A stretch of DNA of 64,000 nt from Actinomycetes bacterium (GTDB taxonomy: Bacteria; Actinomycetota; Coriobacteriia; Coriobacteriales; Eggerthellaceae). Both the position numbers and the translations under genes were made by a program. The DNA lies in the NCBI GenBank assembly GCA_023460315.1, contig JAEWQO010000078.1, positions 48,743 through 112,742 of the forward strand, given 5' to 3'. Within the stretch, counting starts at the first letter, position 1. Each line of letters begins with the position of its first letter. Positions 50,897 through 59,437 of this stretch are shown piece by piece. The notes below the pieces were generated by a model. It made no database searches. It saw nothing but the letters and a program-made list of their open reading frames with translations, and was not told the DNA's origin.

Positions 50897-50917
50897 GTTA
50901 TCGTTTTGGCCGATAGC
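50897..50917. promoter_or_regulatory. LysR-type inverted repeat between LysR and paaK
   Basis: GTTATCG (50897-50903), seven bases, CGATAGC (50911-50917): a 7-base inverted repeat with one mismatch and a T-N11-A core in the divergent control region. Confidence 0.45.
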
Positions 50918-51067
50918 AAATCATCAAAACATCGAATGGCATCAAAGGTTGCGTCAAGTTGCCGTTCATGGTTTCATGCAATACGCTGTACAGCGTGCGG
51001 TCACGTGTGCTCGAATGCCGTGACGGCTGTGGCGATGGAAGACGATGAGCGAATAAGGAGCACGACC

Positions 51068-52411
51068 ATGGCTAAGGACATTCCCTACGATCAGAAATAC
51101 TATGATCCGGAGATTGAGTGCATGCCGCGGCCTCAGTTGGAGGCACTGCAGTTGCAGCGCCTGAAAGACATGGCCGCTTACGCATATGAGAACACGGTGT
51201 ATTACCGGCGTTCCTTCGATGAGGCTGGGGTAAAGCCTGAGGACATCGAGACGCTCGACGACATTGCCAAATTTCCGTTCATTGACAAGAAAACGGAGCG
51301 CGAGACCCAACACGTCGGCAGCTTCTTCGGAGAGATGTGCTCCGTGCCTGAAGAGGACGTTATCTTCATGGCAACCTCGTCCGGATCGACGGGCGTCCCG
51401 ACGGTAAGTCCGTTCACGCAGGAGGATTTCGACCTCTGGCAAGATACCGAGGCACGTCTGTTCTGGCAGGCTGGCATGCGCCCGAACGACCGTTACGTGC
51501 ATGGGCTCAACTTTGCGCTGTATGTCGGCGGGCCCGATGTCATCGGCGCGCAACGCCTTGGTGCGCTGGCCATCTGGGTGGGCGCCGTTCCCTCCGACCG
51601 TCTGTTGTTCGTGCTGAAGCAATATCAGCCCACCGTCATCTGGACGTCGCCGTCATATGCCTGGCATTTGGGCGAGATAGCCAAGGAGAAGGGCTACGAT
51701 CCCAAGACTGACTTCAACATCCACACCATCATCGTGGCCGGCGAAGCTGGCGGGTCCATCACGTCGACACGTGAGTCCATCGAGAAGCTGTGGGGAGCCA
51801 AGGTGGTTGACTTCTATGGCCTATCGGACATTTACGGGGCGTGCGCTGCAATGTGTGAAGCGAAAGACGGTCTTCACATTGTTGAGGACCAGATTTTCGT
51901 GGAGACGGTCGACCCTCAGACGGGCGAAGTGCTGGCTCCTGGCGAGACGGGTGAACTGGTGTATACGACACTCATGAAGAAAGCCCGTCCCATGATCCGC
52001 TTCCGCACGGGTGACATCGGCTACGTGAGCACCGACACCTGTGAATGTGGCCGCACGCTTGCCCGTATCCATGTGACCGGCCGCAAAGACGAGATGTTCA
52101 TCGTGAGTGCCGTCAACGTGTTCCCCACGGACATCGAATATGTCGTGCGCGGTTTGAAGGGGCTGACGGGTGAGTACTCCATACGCGTGTACGAGCAAGA
52201 CTACACGTGCAAATATGAAGTGTCCGTCGAACGTGCGCTCGGCAGCGACGAGCCCTATGATGCGGTGGCAAGTCGCACGATGGCTGCAATAAAGGCTCAT
52301 GTCGGGGTTCGTCCGCAGAACGTGATCGTGTATGATGCAGGGAAGTTGGGAACGTCGTCGGCACATAAGTCATCGCGTTTCGTCGACGAGCGCGGCTGCA
52401 CCACGAGATAA
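51068..52411 (+). CDS. paaK: Phenylacetate-CoA ligase family protein
   Basis: A 447-residue adenylate-forming CoA ligase. The nucleotide loop is ATSSGSTGVP, the central motif DFYGLSDIYG, the ribose-binding motif RFRTGDIGYV, and the hinge GRKDEMFIVSAVNVFP. It would join CoA to phenylacetate or another aryl or branched acid, or run in reverse to yield ATP from an acyl-CoA. ATG 51068 has AATAAGGAG seven bases upstream. It is divergent from its LysR gene and is followed 15 bases later by the HTH-less LysR effector protein. With the 2-oxoacid oxidoreductase at 55195-58269 it could form a Stickland-like oxidative branch. Confidence 0.92.
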   Translation: MAKDIPYDQKYYDPEIECMPRPQLEALQLQRLKDMAAYAYENTVYYRRSFDEAGVKPEDIETLDDIAKFPFIDKKTERETQHVGSFFGEMCSVPEEDVIFMATSSGSTGVPTVSPFTQEDFDLWQDTEARLFWQAGMRPNDRYVHGLNFALYVGGPDVIGAQRLGALAIWVGAVPSDRLLFVLKQYQPTVIWTSPSYAWHLGEIAKEKGYDPKTDFNIHTIIVAGEAGGSITSTRESIEKLWGAKVVDFYGLSDIYGACAAMCEAKDGLHIVEDQIFVETVDPQTGEVLAPGETGELVYTTLMKKARPMIRFRTGDIGYVSTDTCECGRTLARIHVTGRKDEMFIVSAVNVFPTDIEYVVRGLKGLTGEYSIRVYEQDYTCKYEVSVERALGSDEPYDAVASRTMAAIKAHVGVRPQNVIVYDAGKLGTSSAHKSSRFVDERGCTTR

Positions 52412-52426
52412 GGGGAGAAGGCTGCT

Positions 52427-53080
52427 ATGACTAAGATATTTGCCGTTTCCGGACAGCACTACCTGTTCAATGTGCAAACGTTTGCCCATGTGGTGTTAGC
52501 TCTCGGGGGCGATTCGTACGGATATGCCTTCCGAGATCGCACGACGCGGGGTGTCATTGAGGATGTCGCCTCGGGAAGAAGCGAGTTGGGCGTCTTGGTG
52601 CAGACGTCTGCAACGGCCGAAGAGCTGAATGTTGCGCTCGATGAAGCAGGCCTTGAGTTCGTGGAGCTTATCGAATCGGCTCCACGCGTCGCCTTGCCGG
52701 CAAGCCATCCGCTGGTGCATGCGAAAAGCCTGACCCTCGAGGATCTCGCTGACTATCCCTATCTGTATTTTGAACAGGAGGAAGGATCGTCTGCGGCATT
52801 TTCTGAGGAGGCGCTGTCCGAGGCTCCTCACGCCAAGAGCATCGCGTGCACTGACCGCGCATCCCTCTCCGAGCTCATTGTGGCGCTCAACGGCTATACG
52901 GTGACAAGTGGCATTCTTGTTGGGATATCTGACGGTGCCGGCCTTGACACCGTTCCGCTCGACTCCGATGTCAAGTTGCACTTGGGCTATGTCGCCCGTA
53001 CGGGAGAAGAATTGAGCAGCATCGCTCAACGTTTTGTCGATGCGCTGCGCAAGAACCTTGAGAGATACGCCCGATTTTAG
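52427..53080 (+). CDS. Free-standing LysR effector-binding domain without HTH
   Basis: A 217-residue protein that aligns with the effector domain of the LysR proteins at 19372 and 49914 over its whole length (GQHYLFNVQTFAHVV against TQHYAFSVQAFVNVV; YPYLYFEQEEGSSAAFSEE against YPRYSFEQGTTNSFYYSEE). It begins at the first residue of that domain, and no HTH-coding frame lies upstream, since the CoA ligase gene ends 15 bases before. GGGGAG precedes the ATG. It cannot bind DNA by itself and may sequester inducer, form mixed oligomers with a full LysR, or act as an intracellular binding protein. The gene is co-transcribed with paaK. Confidence 0.88.
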   Translation: MTKIFAVSGQHYLFNVQTFAHVVLALGGDSYGYAFRDRTTRGVIEDVASGRSELGVLVQTSATAEELNVALDEAGLEFVELIESAPRVALPASHPLVHAKSLTLEDLADYPYLYFEQEEGSSAAFSEEALSEAPHAKSIACTDRASLSELIVALNGYTVTSGILVGISDGAGLDTVPLDSDVKLHLGYVARTGEELSSIAQRFVDALRKNLERYARF

Positions 53081-53118
53081 AGGAGAGAAGCCACCGAGGA
53101 AAACTCCCGTGGTATCAC

Positions 53119-53150
53119 CTGCGGCATGGGGCTGATCCGATGCCGCAGGT
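53119..53150. terminator. Terminator of the paaK operon
   Basis: CCTGCGGCAT pairs perfectly with ATGCCGCAGG around a 12-base loop, followed by TTTGATTT, 38 bases after the stop. Confidence 0.7.
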
Positions 53151-53327
53151 TTGATTTGCTTGGCTTCGCCCGAATCAGCATGATGCTCTTTTTGCCGTAT
53201 CGCCGCCATTCCGGGTTCTCCGGCATGCGCCTGAAAAACAGTGCGTTTGATGCCTGCCGTGATCTCTCGGGATTTCGTCAGGCATTTCGATCTGGTTCGC
53301 TTGTCGCGCTGATTTCGCTCCTGTTCC

Positions 53328-54971
53328 TTACTTCCGGTGAGCGCCACGTTTTTCCAGGACTTGCTTCCTGTGCTCCCATTCAGCGCGCACCTCGCTGGGA
53401 CGGCGGTGCCTGGCTTCGCGAGCGGCTCTCTCCTCAGCTCGAGCCTGTTCCTGCCGTGAGAATTCCATGCGGATACGCAAATACTCGGAGATGAGCAACA
53501 CGAACAGGATGCACATGACGATGAGATAGCCAATGACCGCGCCCGGCAACCCGGTGAAGTTCACCAACAGTATCGGAATGAACAGGGAGAATCCAAACGT
53601 GATCAGATACAGTTTCGTGACGGACTTCTGCTGCCGCAATACGGTGACCACCTGGTAGAGAAAATCGATGGCAGCAGTCACTCCTCCCGCTGCCAGCATA
53701 ATGTAGCATAGGCCCCGGAACTCTTCAAAGTCGATGCCGTACAGGAAACTCATGAGGGGGATGCCAATCCAACCCATGACCAAGGCCGTGATTGCGGTAA
53801 CGGCCACCACCACCGCAAGTATCACTACAATGATGAGGTCAAACCGCTTGCGCTTTTCGGGATCGGCCCATACGTTTGCCATGCGCACAAGCAGGGGGCG
53901 GTAGATGAAGCCAACGGTGAGCAGGATTCCCTGGGCAGGAAAGTACAGGGCATTGAAGTAGAGCTGGTTGTCGTAGCTGAGCACTCCCTCCATGACGAAT
54001 TTAGGCATGTTGTCGATAAGGGCATAGAGAAACAGTGCGATGAACAAGGGAAAGCACTGCTTGAACAGCAGCAGCACATTGGTCGCGGTCCAATAGCGCG
54101 ATTTGGGGGTTTCGAATAAGGCGAGCGGGAACGTCAGCACGACAAATGATGCCGCGGCGGCGAGGGCCATCGCAATGCTGGAAATGCCGAGGTCGCGAGT
54201 AACGAGCAGGCATGCCGAGAACACGATGAGCACGATAATCGATCGGAAAGCCTGGGATATTCCGGCGAGATAGAGTTTGTCCATTTGCTGGAGTCGCCCC
54301 TCATACACATCCGCCAGTCCATCGATCATCTTGTAAAGGTAAACCCCCAGGCTGATAAGGAACATCTGCTGATCGTAGCCCCGCACGAGGCAGTACACCA
54401 CTCCCACCACAACCATGCAGGCGCACGTGATCCACCGGTTGACTTGATAGTCTGAGAAAGAGTGGATTTCGTGCACGTCCGAGACCTGATAGGTGCGCAC
54501 GCCGTAATTGGCAACAATCATAAGCAGCATGCCGGTGACAAAGGCCAAGGAAAACATGCCCGCCTGTTCCACCCCAACCAGCTGTGTGACGACAATGGTG
54601 AGCAGGGGGAACACCATGCCCCATACGCTGAAACCTATGGTGTTCCACACATAGTCTCTCGAGGTGCGATGTGCGGCGTAGGCTTCTTCCTGCCCGCTGA
54701 GGGATCCTTTGGATACCGCTCCCAACAGGCGGTTGCACCACTCGTTGACCGTGCGCTTGATGACGTTGGGCTTCCTGTTTTTCCCTTGGGACCTCTCTCG
54801 GCCACGCTGTGCGCGCCCGTCATGTTTGGAGGTGGCTGCATCGATTTTTCGAGAGGCGTGCGTGGCGCTTCGACCTGGGTTGGCACGCGATTCCTCTGCC
54901 TCCGTGTCGGAGTTCAGGTCGGTGCTGAGGTCCTCTTTCTCGTGGTTTCCCTTACTCGAGTTCAGCATCAT
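53328..54971 (-). CDS. Polysaccharide flippase-like membrane protein (MOP superfamily)
   Basis: A 547-residue protein with a charged hydrophilic N-terminus of about 100 residues, 12-14 hydrophobic spans (roughly 110-510) and a basic, Arg/Glu-rich C-terminal tail of 40 residues. The membrane part (RDYVWNTIGFSVWGMVFPLL at the start) resembles Wzx/RfbX-type flippases that turn lipid-linked sugars across the membrane. No glycosyltransferase or polymerase gene lies nearby, so its substrate is unknown. It is transcribed alone and converges on the paaK operon. Confidence 0.8.
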   Translation of the reverse strand: MMLNSSKGNHEKEDLSTDLNSDTEAEESRANPGRSATHASRKIDAATSKHDGRAQRGRERSQGKNRKPNVIKRTVNEWCNRLLGAVSKGSLSGQEEAYAAHRTSRDYVWNTIGFSVWGMVFPLLTIVVTQLVGVEQAGMFSLAFVTGMLLMIVANYGVRTYQVSDVHEIHSFSDYQVNRWITCACMVVVGVVYCLVRGYDQQMFLISLGVYLYKMIDGLADVYEGRLQQMDKLYLAGISQAFRSIIVLIVFSACLLVTRDLGISSIAMALAAAASFVVLTFPLALFETPKSRYWTATNVLLLFKQCFPLFIALFLYALIDNMPKFVMEGVLSYDNQLYFNALYFPAQGILLTVGFIYRPLLVRMANVWADPEKRKRFDLIIVVILAVVVAVTAITALVMGWIGIPLMSFLYGIDFEEFRGLCYIMLAAGGVTAAIDFLYQVVTVLRQQKSVTKLYLITFGFSLFIPILLVNFTGLPGAVIGYLIVMCILFVLLISEYLRIRMEFSRQEQARAEERAAREARHRRPSEVRAEWEHRKQVLEKRGAHRK

Positions 54972-55194
54972 GCTGGCGCCGTCGACTCCTTCTGGTTTTA
55001 CGAACCTCGCTGTTCGAAACGATTATAGTCCATCGTGTTGCAACGTCGCGTTCTTCACAAAAGCAAGCGGAAACCGAGTCCATGCGCCAAGAGGCGGCCG
55101 TGCCTTGCCGTCAGCTGGACATCACGGTGGGATTGCCTGAAGGCAAGCGTATACTGGATCCATAGTGTTTCAGCGTACGAAGATTGGAAAGAGC

Positions 55195-55731
55195 ATGATC
55201 GAAGTGCTTTGGCATGGCCGCGGGGGGCAGGGCGCGTTCACGGCGGCTCGGCTTTTGGGCGCGGCGGCATCGCTGCAGCAGGGAGGGCATTCCCTTGCCT
55301 TTCCCTCGTTTGGGCCCGAGCGTCGTGGCGCTCCTATGAAGGCGTTCACCAAGATAGCAACCGTTCCCATTGGAGATCGAAGCGCGATTGAAAAAGCGGA
55401 CTACGTGGTGTATCTCGATGGTACTCTGCTGGGCAAAGATTGTTTTGACGAACTGAAGGACGAGGGAACGATACTGGTCAACAGCACCCGTCCGTTTGAG
55501 GACAGGCGCATTCTTGCCTTGGATGCCGACGGAATATCATCCAAGGAGTTTGGCCGCCCCATTCCCAACACCGTCTTTCTCGGTGCGCTCGCGGCTCTCT
55601 GCGACTGCGTGGACATCGCCGATGTGGAGGAATCGATTCGCCAGTACATGCCTTCCAAGCTGCATGGCTCCAACGTCGCCATAGCTGATGCCGTGTTTTC
55701 TCAGCTGGCTGGAGAAGAGGTGCCGCGATGA
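55195..55731 (+). CDS. 2-Oxoacid:ferredoxin oxidoreductase, gamma subunit
   Basis: A 178-residue gamma (PorG/VorC-type) subunit: GRGGQGAFTAARLL at the N-terminus and FPSFGPERRGAPMKAF are the standard motifs of this CoA-interacting domain. ATG 55195 has GGAAAG upstream; a longer frame opens at 55165. It begins a gamma-delta-alpha-beta operon, the order of archaeal-type pyruvate or 2-oxoisovalerate oxidoreductases, and its stop overlaps the next start (ATGA). The complex oxidises a 2-oxoacid with CoA to acyl-CoA, CO2 and reduced ferredoxin. Confidence 0.93.
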   Translation: MIEVLWHGRGGQGAFTAARLLGAAASLQQGGHSLAFPSFGPERRGAPMKAFTKIATVPIGDRSAIEKADYVVYLDGTLLGKDCFDELKDEGTILVNSTRPFEDRRILALDADGISSKEFGRPIPNTVFLGALAALCDCVDIADVEESIRQYMPSKLHGSNVAIADAVFSQLAGEEVPR

Positions 55732-56141
55732 CCGTGCAGCCGCCTGCTCCCCGTCGTCCGGCACGCATGCCAATTCTGCGTGCCGCAGATCTCGATCCAA
55801 AAGACTTTGCACGTTCGACCTGTTTTGATGCTGGTCATCTGGTGACCAAGAACGCTGGCTGGCGCAACGTTCGCCCGGTGATTGATCAGGATGCCTGCAC
55901 GGGCTGTCTGCACTGTTACCTGTACTGTCCTGATGGGACGGTGTACAAAGTTGCCGACGAAGGCTCCGGAACGGTGGCTATCGACTATGATTTTTGCAAG
56001 GGCTGTGGAATATGTGCGAAGGTATGCGCTTTTGGAGCGGTGTCCATGATTTCCGAACGAGAGGCGCTGTCAGCGGAAGCCGTATCCAAAAGGGAGGAAA
56101 GCACCTCCTCCCGTGACGTTGAGGATGAGGTGCACGTCTGA
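55728..56141 (+). CDS. 2-Oxoacid:ferredoxin oxidoreductase, delta (ferredoxin) subunit
   Basis: A 137-residue subunit carrying two [4Fe-4S] clusters: CTGCLHCYLYC and CKGCGICAKVC. It passes electrons from the TPP centre of the beta subunit to ferredoxin. The N-terminal 45 residues and the Ser/Glu-rich C-terminal 30 residues are extra to the ferredoxin fold. It overlaps the gamma gene by four bases, and its stop overlaps the alpha start (TGATG). Confidence 0.94.
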   Translation: MTVQPPAPRRPARMPILRAADLDPKDFARSTCFDAGHLVTKNAGWRNVRPVIDQDACTGCLHCYLYCPDGTVYKVADEGSGTVAIDYDFCKGCGICAKVCAFGAVSMISEREALSAEAVSKREESTSSRDVEDEVHV

Positions 56142-57343
56142 TGAAACGATTTCTTTCTGGAGACGAAGCGCTGGCTGAGGGCGTTCGCCTTGCCCGGCCA
56201 CAGGTGATTTCGGCCTATCCCATCACGCCACAGACGGTGGTGGTCGAGCGCCTGAGCGAAATGGTCGTCGATGGGTCGCTCGATGCCGAGTATGTGCATG
56301 TCGAGTCGGAGCATTCTGCCTTGTCCTGTGCTATCGGTGCCGCTGCCACCAGCGCTCGCACCTTCACGGCCACCTCGAGCCAGGGTCTGCTGTATATGGC
56401 CGAATGCCTGACCTATGCCTCGGGCGGACGGTTTCCCATCGTCATGATGAACGCAAACCGCGCGACGGCGCTTCCCTGGAACATCTACGGCGACCAACGC
56501 GACTCGCTTGCCCTTTTGGATCACGGGTGGATTCAGGCGTATGCCCAAGACAACCAAGAAGCGCTCGATCTGGCTCTCATGGCCTATGCGATTGCCGAAG
56601 ACCCCCGGGTCAGCACTCCATTCATGGTCAATCTGGACGGTTTTGCGCTCACGCATACCTATGAGACGGTGGATATCCCTGACCAGGATCGGGCGGATGA
56701 GTTCTTACCGCGCTATGAGACGAAGAACCGTTTCGATTTCGACAAGCCCACCAACATAGGCTTTTCTGCGGGGCCGGAGTACAATCGCTATTTCAAGTAT
56801 TGGGAACATCGGGACATGCTCGGCGCCTCGGCGGTTGTCGATGAGGTGGAGGACCGCTTTGCTGCAGTGTTCGGCCGGCGCTACTCTGGCATGGTCGAAG
56901 CTTCGTCCTGTGCCGATGCCGAGTTCATTCTGATTACGTTGGGATCCATCGCGGGACTTGCCCGCACGGTGGTCGATGAGTTGCGTGCTGCGGGGCGGCG
57001 TGTTGGGCTGGTGCGCATCCGCTACATGCGCCCCTTTCCCGGCCAGGCGATCGCGCGGTTGGTGGCTGACGCAAAGGCAGTTGCCGTGTTGGAAAAGGAC
57101 ATCTCCTTCGGTGCGGAGGGCACGGTGTTCACAAACGTGAACTCGGCACTCCAGCAAGAAGGCTCCACGGTGACCACGTATAATTTCATCGGGGGTCTTG
57201 GCGGTGATGACATAGCGGAGCAACAGATTGCTGGGATCTTCCACGTGTTGCAGGACAGCGTTGACGGTGCATCCGAGGTGCCGCGCGTCTCGTTTTTGGG
57301 AATAGACTCGCCTGCTGACGATGCGGGCATGGAGGTTGAATAG
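56141..57343 (+). CDS. 2-Oxoacid:ferredoxin oxidoreductase, alpha subunit
   Basis: A 400-residue alpha (PorA-type) subunit. Motifs are AYPITPQTVVVERLSE at the N-terminus, VHVESEHSALSCAIGAA, TATSSQGLLYM, and the C-terminal transketolase-like domain with VGLVRIRYMRPFP. It binds the substrate and pairs with the beta subunit around TPP. The fit to pyruvate, branched-chain or aryl 2-oxoacids cannot be decided from sequence alone. It lies between the delta and beta genes with minimal spacing. Confidence 0.93.
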   Translation: MKRFLSGDEALAEGVRLARPQVISAYPITPQTVVVERLSEMVVDGSLDAEYVHVESEHSALSCAIGAAATSARTFTATSSQGLLYMAECLTYASGGRFPIVMMNANRATALPWNIYGDQRDSLALLDHGWIQAYAQDNQEALDLALMAYAIAEDPRVSTPFMVNLDGFALTHTYETVDIPDQDRADEFLPRYETKNRFDFDKPTNIGFSAGPEYNRYFKYWEHRDMLGASAVVDEVEDRFAAVFGRRYSGMVEASSCADAEFILITLGSIAGLARTVVDELRAAGRRVGLVRIRYMRPFPGQAIARLVADAKAVAVLEKDISFGAEGTVFTNVNSALQQEGSTVTTYNFIGGLGGDDIAEQQIAGIFHVLQDSVDGASEVPRVSFLGIDSPADDAGMEVE

Positions 57344-57345
57344 CC

Positions 57346-58269
57346 ATGGCGATCAATGCGAAGAACATCGCGGACGATGAGTTGTTCTTTGGTCATAAGG
57401 CTTGCGCCGGGTGTGGCGGGTCTCTGGCCGTTCGTCAGGCGCTCAAAGTCTTGGGTCCCCACGCTGTTGCGGCGTTGCCGGCTGGGTGCATGAGTGCGGT
57501 CGGGTTCAATTTCCCCCAACTGTGCTTTGCGAACAATGCCATGATCACGCCCTTTGCCGCCACAGCAAGCGTCCTCACCGGTATCGAGGCCGGACTGCGC
57601 GCGCAGGGCAAGAAGCCTGAGGATTGCACGGTGGTGGGATTCGCGGGCGACGGCGGCACGGCAGACATCGGGCTGCAAGCGCTTTCGGGAGCCATCGACC
57701 GCAATGATGACATCCTCTACATCTGTTACGACAACGAAGCGTACATGAACACGGGCATCCAGAAAAGCTCGCTGACGCCGTTTGGTGCCAAGACGACCAC
57801 GACGCCAACGGGCGCAGGCACGCCGGGCTGCCTGACGCAGAAGAAGAACATGTTCGAGATCGTGGCGGCGCACGGCATTCCGTATGCCGCTACGGCGAGC
57901 GTCGGTTACCTGACCGATTTTATCCGCAAGGTTGAGCGGGCCCGTGACATGAAGGGAACGCGCTACATCCACGTGATAGCCCCCTGTCCGACAGGCTGGG
58001 GCTGTGCGGTGGACGAGACCATTGACGTCGCCAAGGAAATTGTCGACTGTGGCCTCTGGTACCTCGCCGAGTATGAGGGAGGGCAGGCCTGTGGCCAATC
58101 CGGCGGCCGGTTCAAGCTGAATCGGAATCCGCGAGAATTCACCAGCGTCGAGACGTACCTGCGGCACCAGGGTCGGTTCAAGGGGCTCACTGCTGAGGAT
58201 ATCGCCTGCGTGGAGGCCTCGCGCGATGCCAAATGGCAAGCCATGCGTCGAGATTGGGTGAGCGGGTAA
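57346..58269 (+). CDS. 2-Oxoacid:ferredoxin oxidoreductase, beta (TPP) subunit
   Basis: A 307-residue beta (PorB-type) subunit. It has GHKACAGCGGSLAVR with the proximal cluster cysteines, the TPP-Mg motif GDGGTADIGLQALSGAIDRN with YICYDNEAYMNTG, and TPFGAKTTTTPTG. A conserved Cys in APCPTGWGC provides a further cluster ligand. It completes the four-subunit enzyme. The MarR-type gene begins one base after its stop, so enzyme and regulator are made together. Confidence 0.94.
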   Translation: MAINAKNIADDELFFGHKACAGCGGSLAVRQALKVLGPHAVAALPAGCMSAVGFNFPQLCFANNAMITPFAATASVLTGIEAGLRAQGKKPEDCTVVGFAGDGGTADIGLQALSGAIDRNDDILYICYDNEAYMNTGIQKSSLTPFGAKTTTTPTGAGTPGCLTQKKNMFEIVAAHGIPYAATASVGYLTDFIRKVERARDMKGTRYIHVIAPCPTGWGCAVDETIDVAKEIVDCGLWYLAEYEGGQACGQSGGRFKLNRNPREFTSVETYLRHQGRFKGLTAEDIACVEASRDAKWQAMRRDWVSG

Positions 58270-58270
58270 C

Positions 58271-59203
58271 GTGGAGCAACAGAAGCGAACGGATCAAACG
58301 GCACCTCAAGCGGTGGTGTTTACCACTCAGATGATGACCGTATTCGTCGAGCATGAGAAGATGATCGACAAGGTGCTCAAGCGCTGCCATGACTTGACCG
58401 CGACGGAATTCTGCATCCTCCGTGCTCTCTATTTGGCAGGCGGCGAGGCGAATGGCCTTGACTTTGCACAGTTTCTCATGCTCAAGCGCAATTCGATCTC
58501 CATCGCGCTGTCGTCTTTGGCACGCAAAGGCTTGGCCTCCAAGGCTCCGAGTGAGCGTGATCGCCGCATGCTGCATGTGACGGAGACCGCTGCGGGACGT
58601 AAAATCACACGCGATGCAACAGCAAGCATCTATGAAGCGCAGAAGGCGACATTCTGGAGCAATCTTTCCTTGGAAGACGAGCGCGGCGGAAATCTGGTGG
58701 CGTCTCTTGTGCTGGCGAAGCTTCGTGGAGTCGACTACTCTGCCACGGCACCTCTCAAAGAAGAAAACACTCCCATCAGCTCTGAGTTTGTGGTGTTCTG
58801 TAAAATGGTTCCCCAGCGATGGGATTTTACCCTGAAGAGGTATTCCGATCTCTCGTTGACCGACTTTCGGATACTGACCTGCCTGGACGAGTGGGGGAGC
58901 GCAGCGCGAGCGTCGGACATAGCCCATTACCTGCTGTTGGAGCGCAGCGTCGTCTCCACCAGGAAAGACGCTTTGATCAATCGGGACCTCGTTACCGAAT
59001 CTGTGGATGAGAATGATCGGCGCAACAGCAATCTTGTTGTCACCGAGCACGGCGCTGCACTTGCGGCGCGTTTGAAAGCGCACCTTTCGAGGGAAACGGC
59101 GGACATGTACTCATTGTGCGAGGAAGCCAACCTTTCAGACGAAATCAACGACTGGCATCGCGTCATGTACGCCAACATGAGCGTCATGAACTATATTCTT
59201 TAG
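58271..59203 (+). CDS. Tandem MarR-type regulator (two winged helices in one chain)
   Basis: A 310-residue protein with two MarR-like winged-helix units: first about residues 20-130 (LTATEFCILRALYLAGGEAN, KRNSISIALSSLARKGL, SERDRRMLHVTETAAG), second about 170-290 (LSLTDFRILTCLDEWGSAAR, ERSVVSTRKDALINRDL, ENDRRNSNLVVTEHG). Ordinary MarR proteins are about 150 residues and dimerise, so this chain may act as a built-in pseudo-dimer. It starts with GTG one base after the beta-subunit gene and should control the oxidoreductase operon or the reductase gene downstream; an aryl or acyl acid is a plausible ligand. Confidence 0.87.
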   Translation: MEQQKRTDQTAPQAVVFTTQMMTVFVEHEKMIDKVLKRCHDLTATEFCILRALYLAGGEANGLDFAQFLMLKRNSISIALSSLARKGLASKAPSERDRRMLHVTETAAGRKITRDATASIYEAQKATFWSNLSLEDERGGNLVASLVLAKLRGVDYSATAPLKEENTPISSEFVVFCKMVPQRWDFTLKRYSDLSLTDFRILTCLDEWGSAARASDIAHYLLLERSVVSTRKDALINRDLVTESVDENDRRNSNLVVTEHGAALAARLKAHLSRETADMYSLCEEANLSDEINDWHRVMYANMSVMNYIL

Positions 59204-59211
59204 TGATGACA

Positions 59212-59239
59212 AGGGGCGTGTGCCAGCGCCAAAGCCCCT
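59212..59239 (+). terminator. Weak hairpin after MarR gene
   Basis: AGGGGC (59212-59217) pairs with GCCCCT (59234-59239), eight bases after the stop. It is a short stem without a T-tract. Confidence 0.35.
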
Positions 59240-59373
59240 CCGTGACGCGTTCTTGCGGGCATTCCTCTAGTTTGTTGTTGCATTCAGAAATATTTCATTG
59301 AATTGGGAGGATGGACCACGTGTGCCTGAGCGCATGCTGTGCGCTCCAACTATATCAATAGAAAGATATGTCA

Positions 59374-59402
59374 TTGACGCAACTAAATTCCTGTGATACA
59401 TT
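59374..59402 (+). promoter_or_regulatory. Promoter of the Tat reductase gene
   Basis: TTGACG (59374-59379), a 17-base spacer and TACATT (59397-59402), 35 bases before the ATG at 59438. Confidence 0.6.
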
Positions 59403-59437
59403 TCTCTCGGGAGTAAGAAAGGACAAGGGAGGGAATT

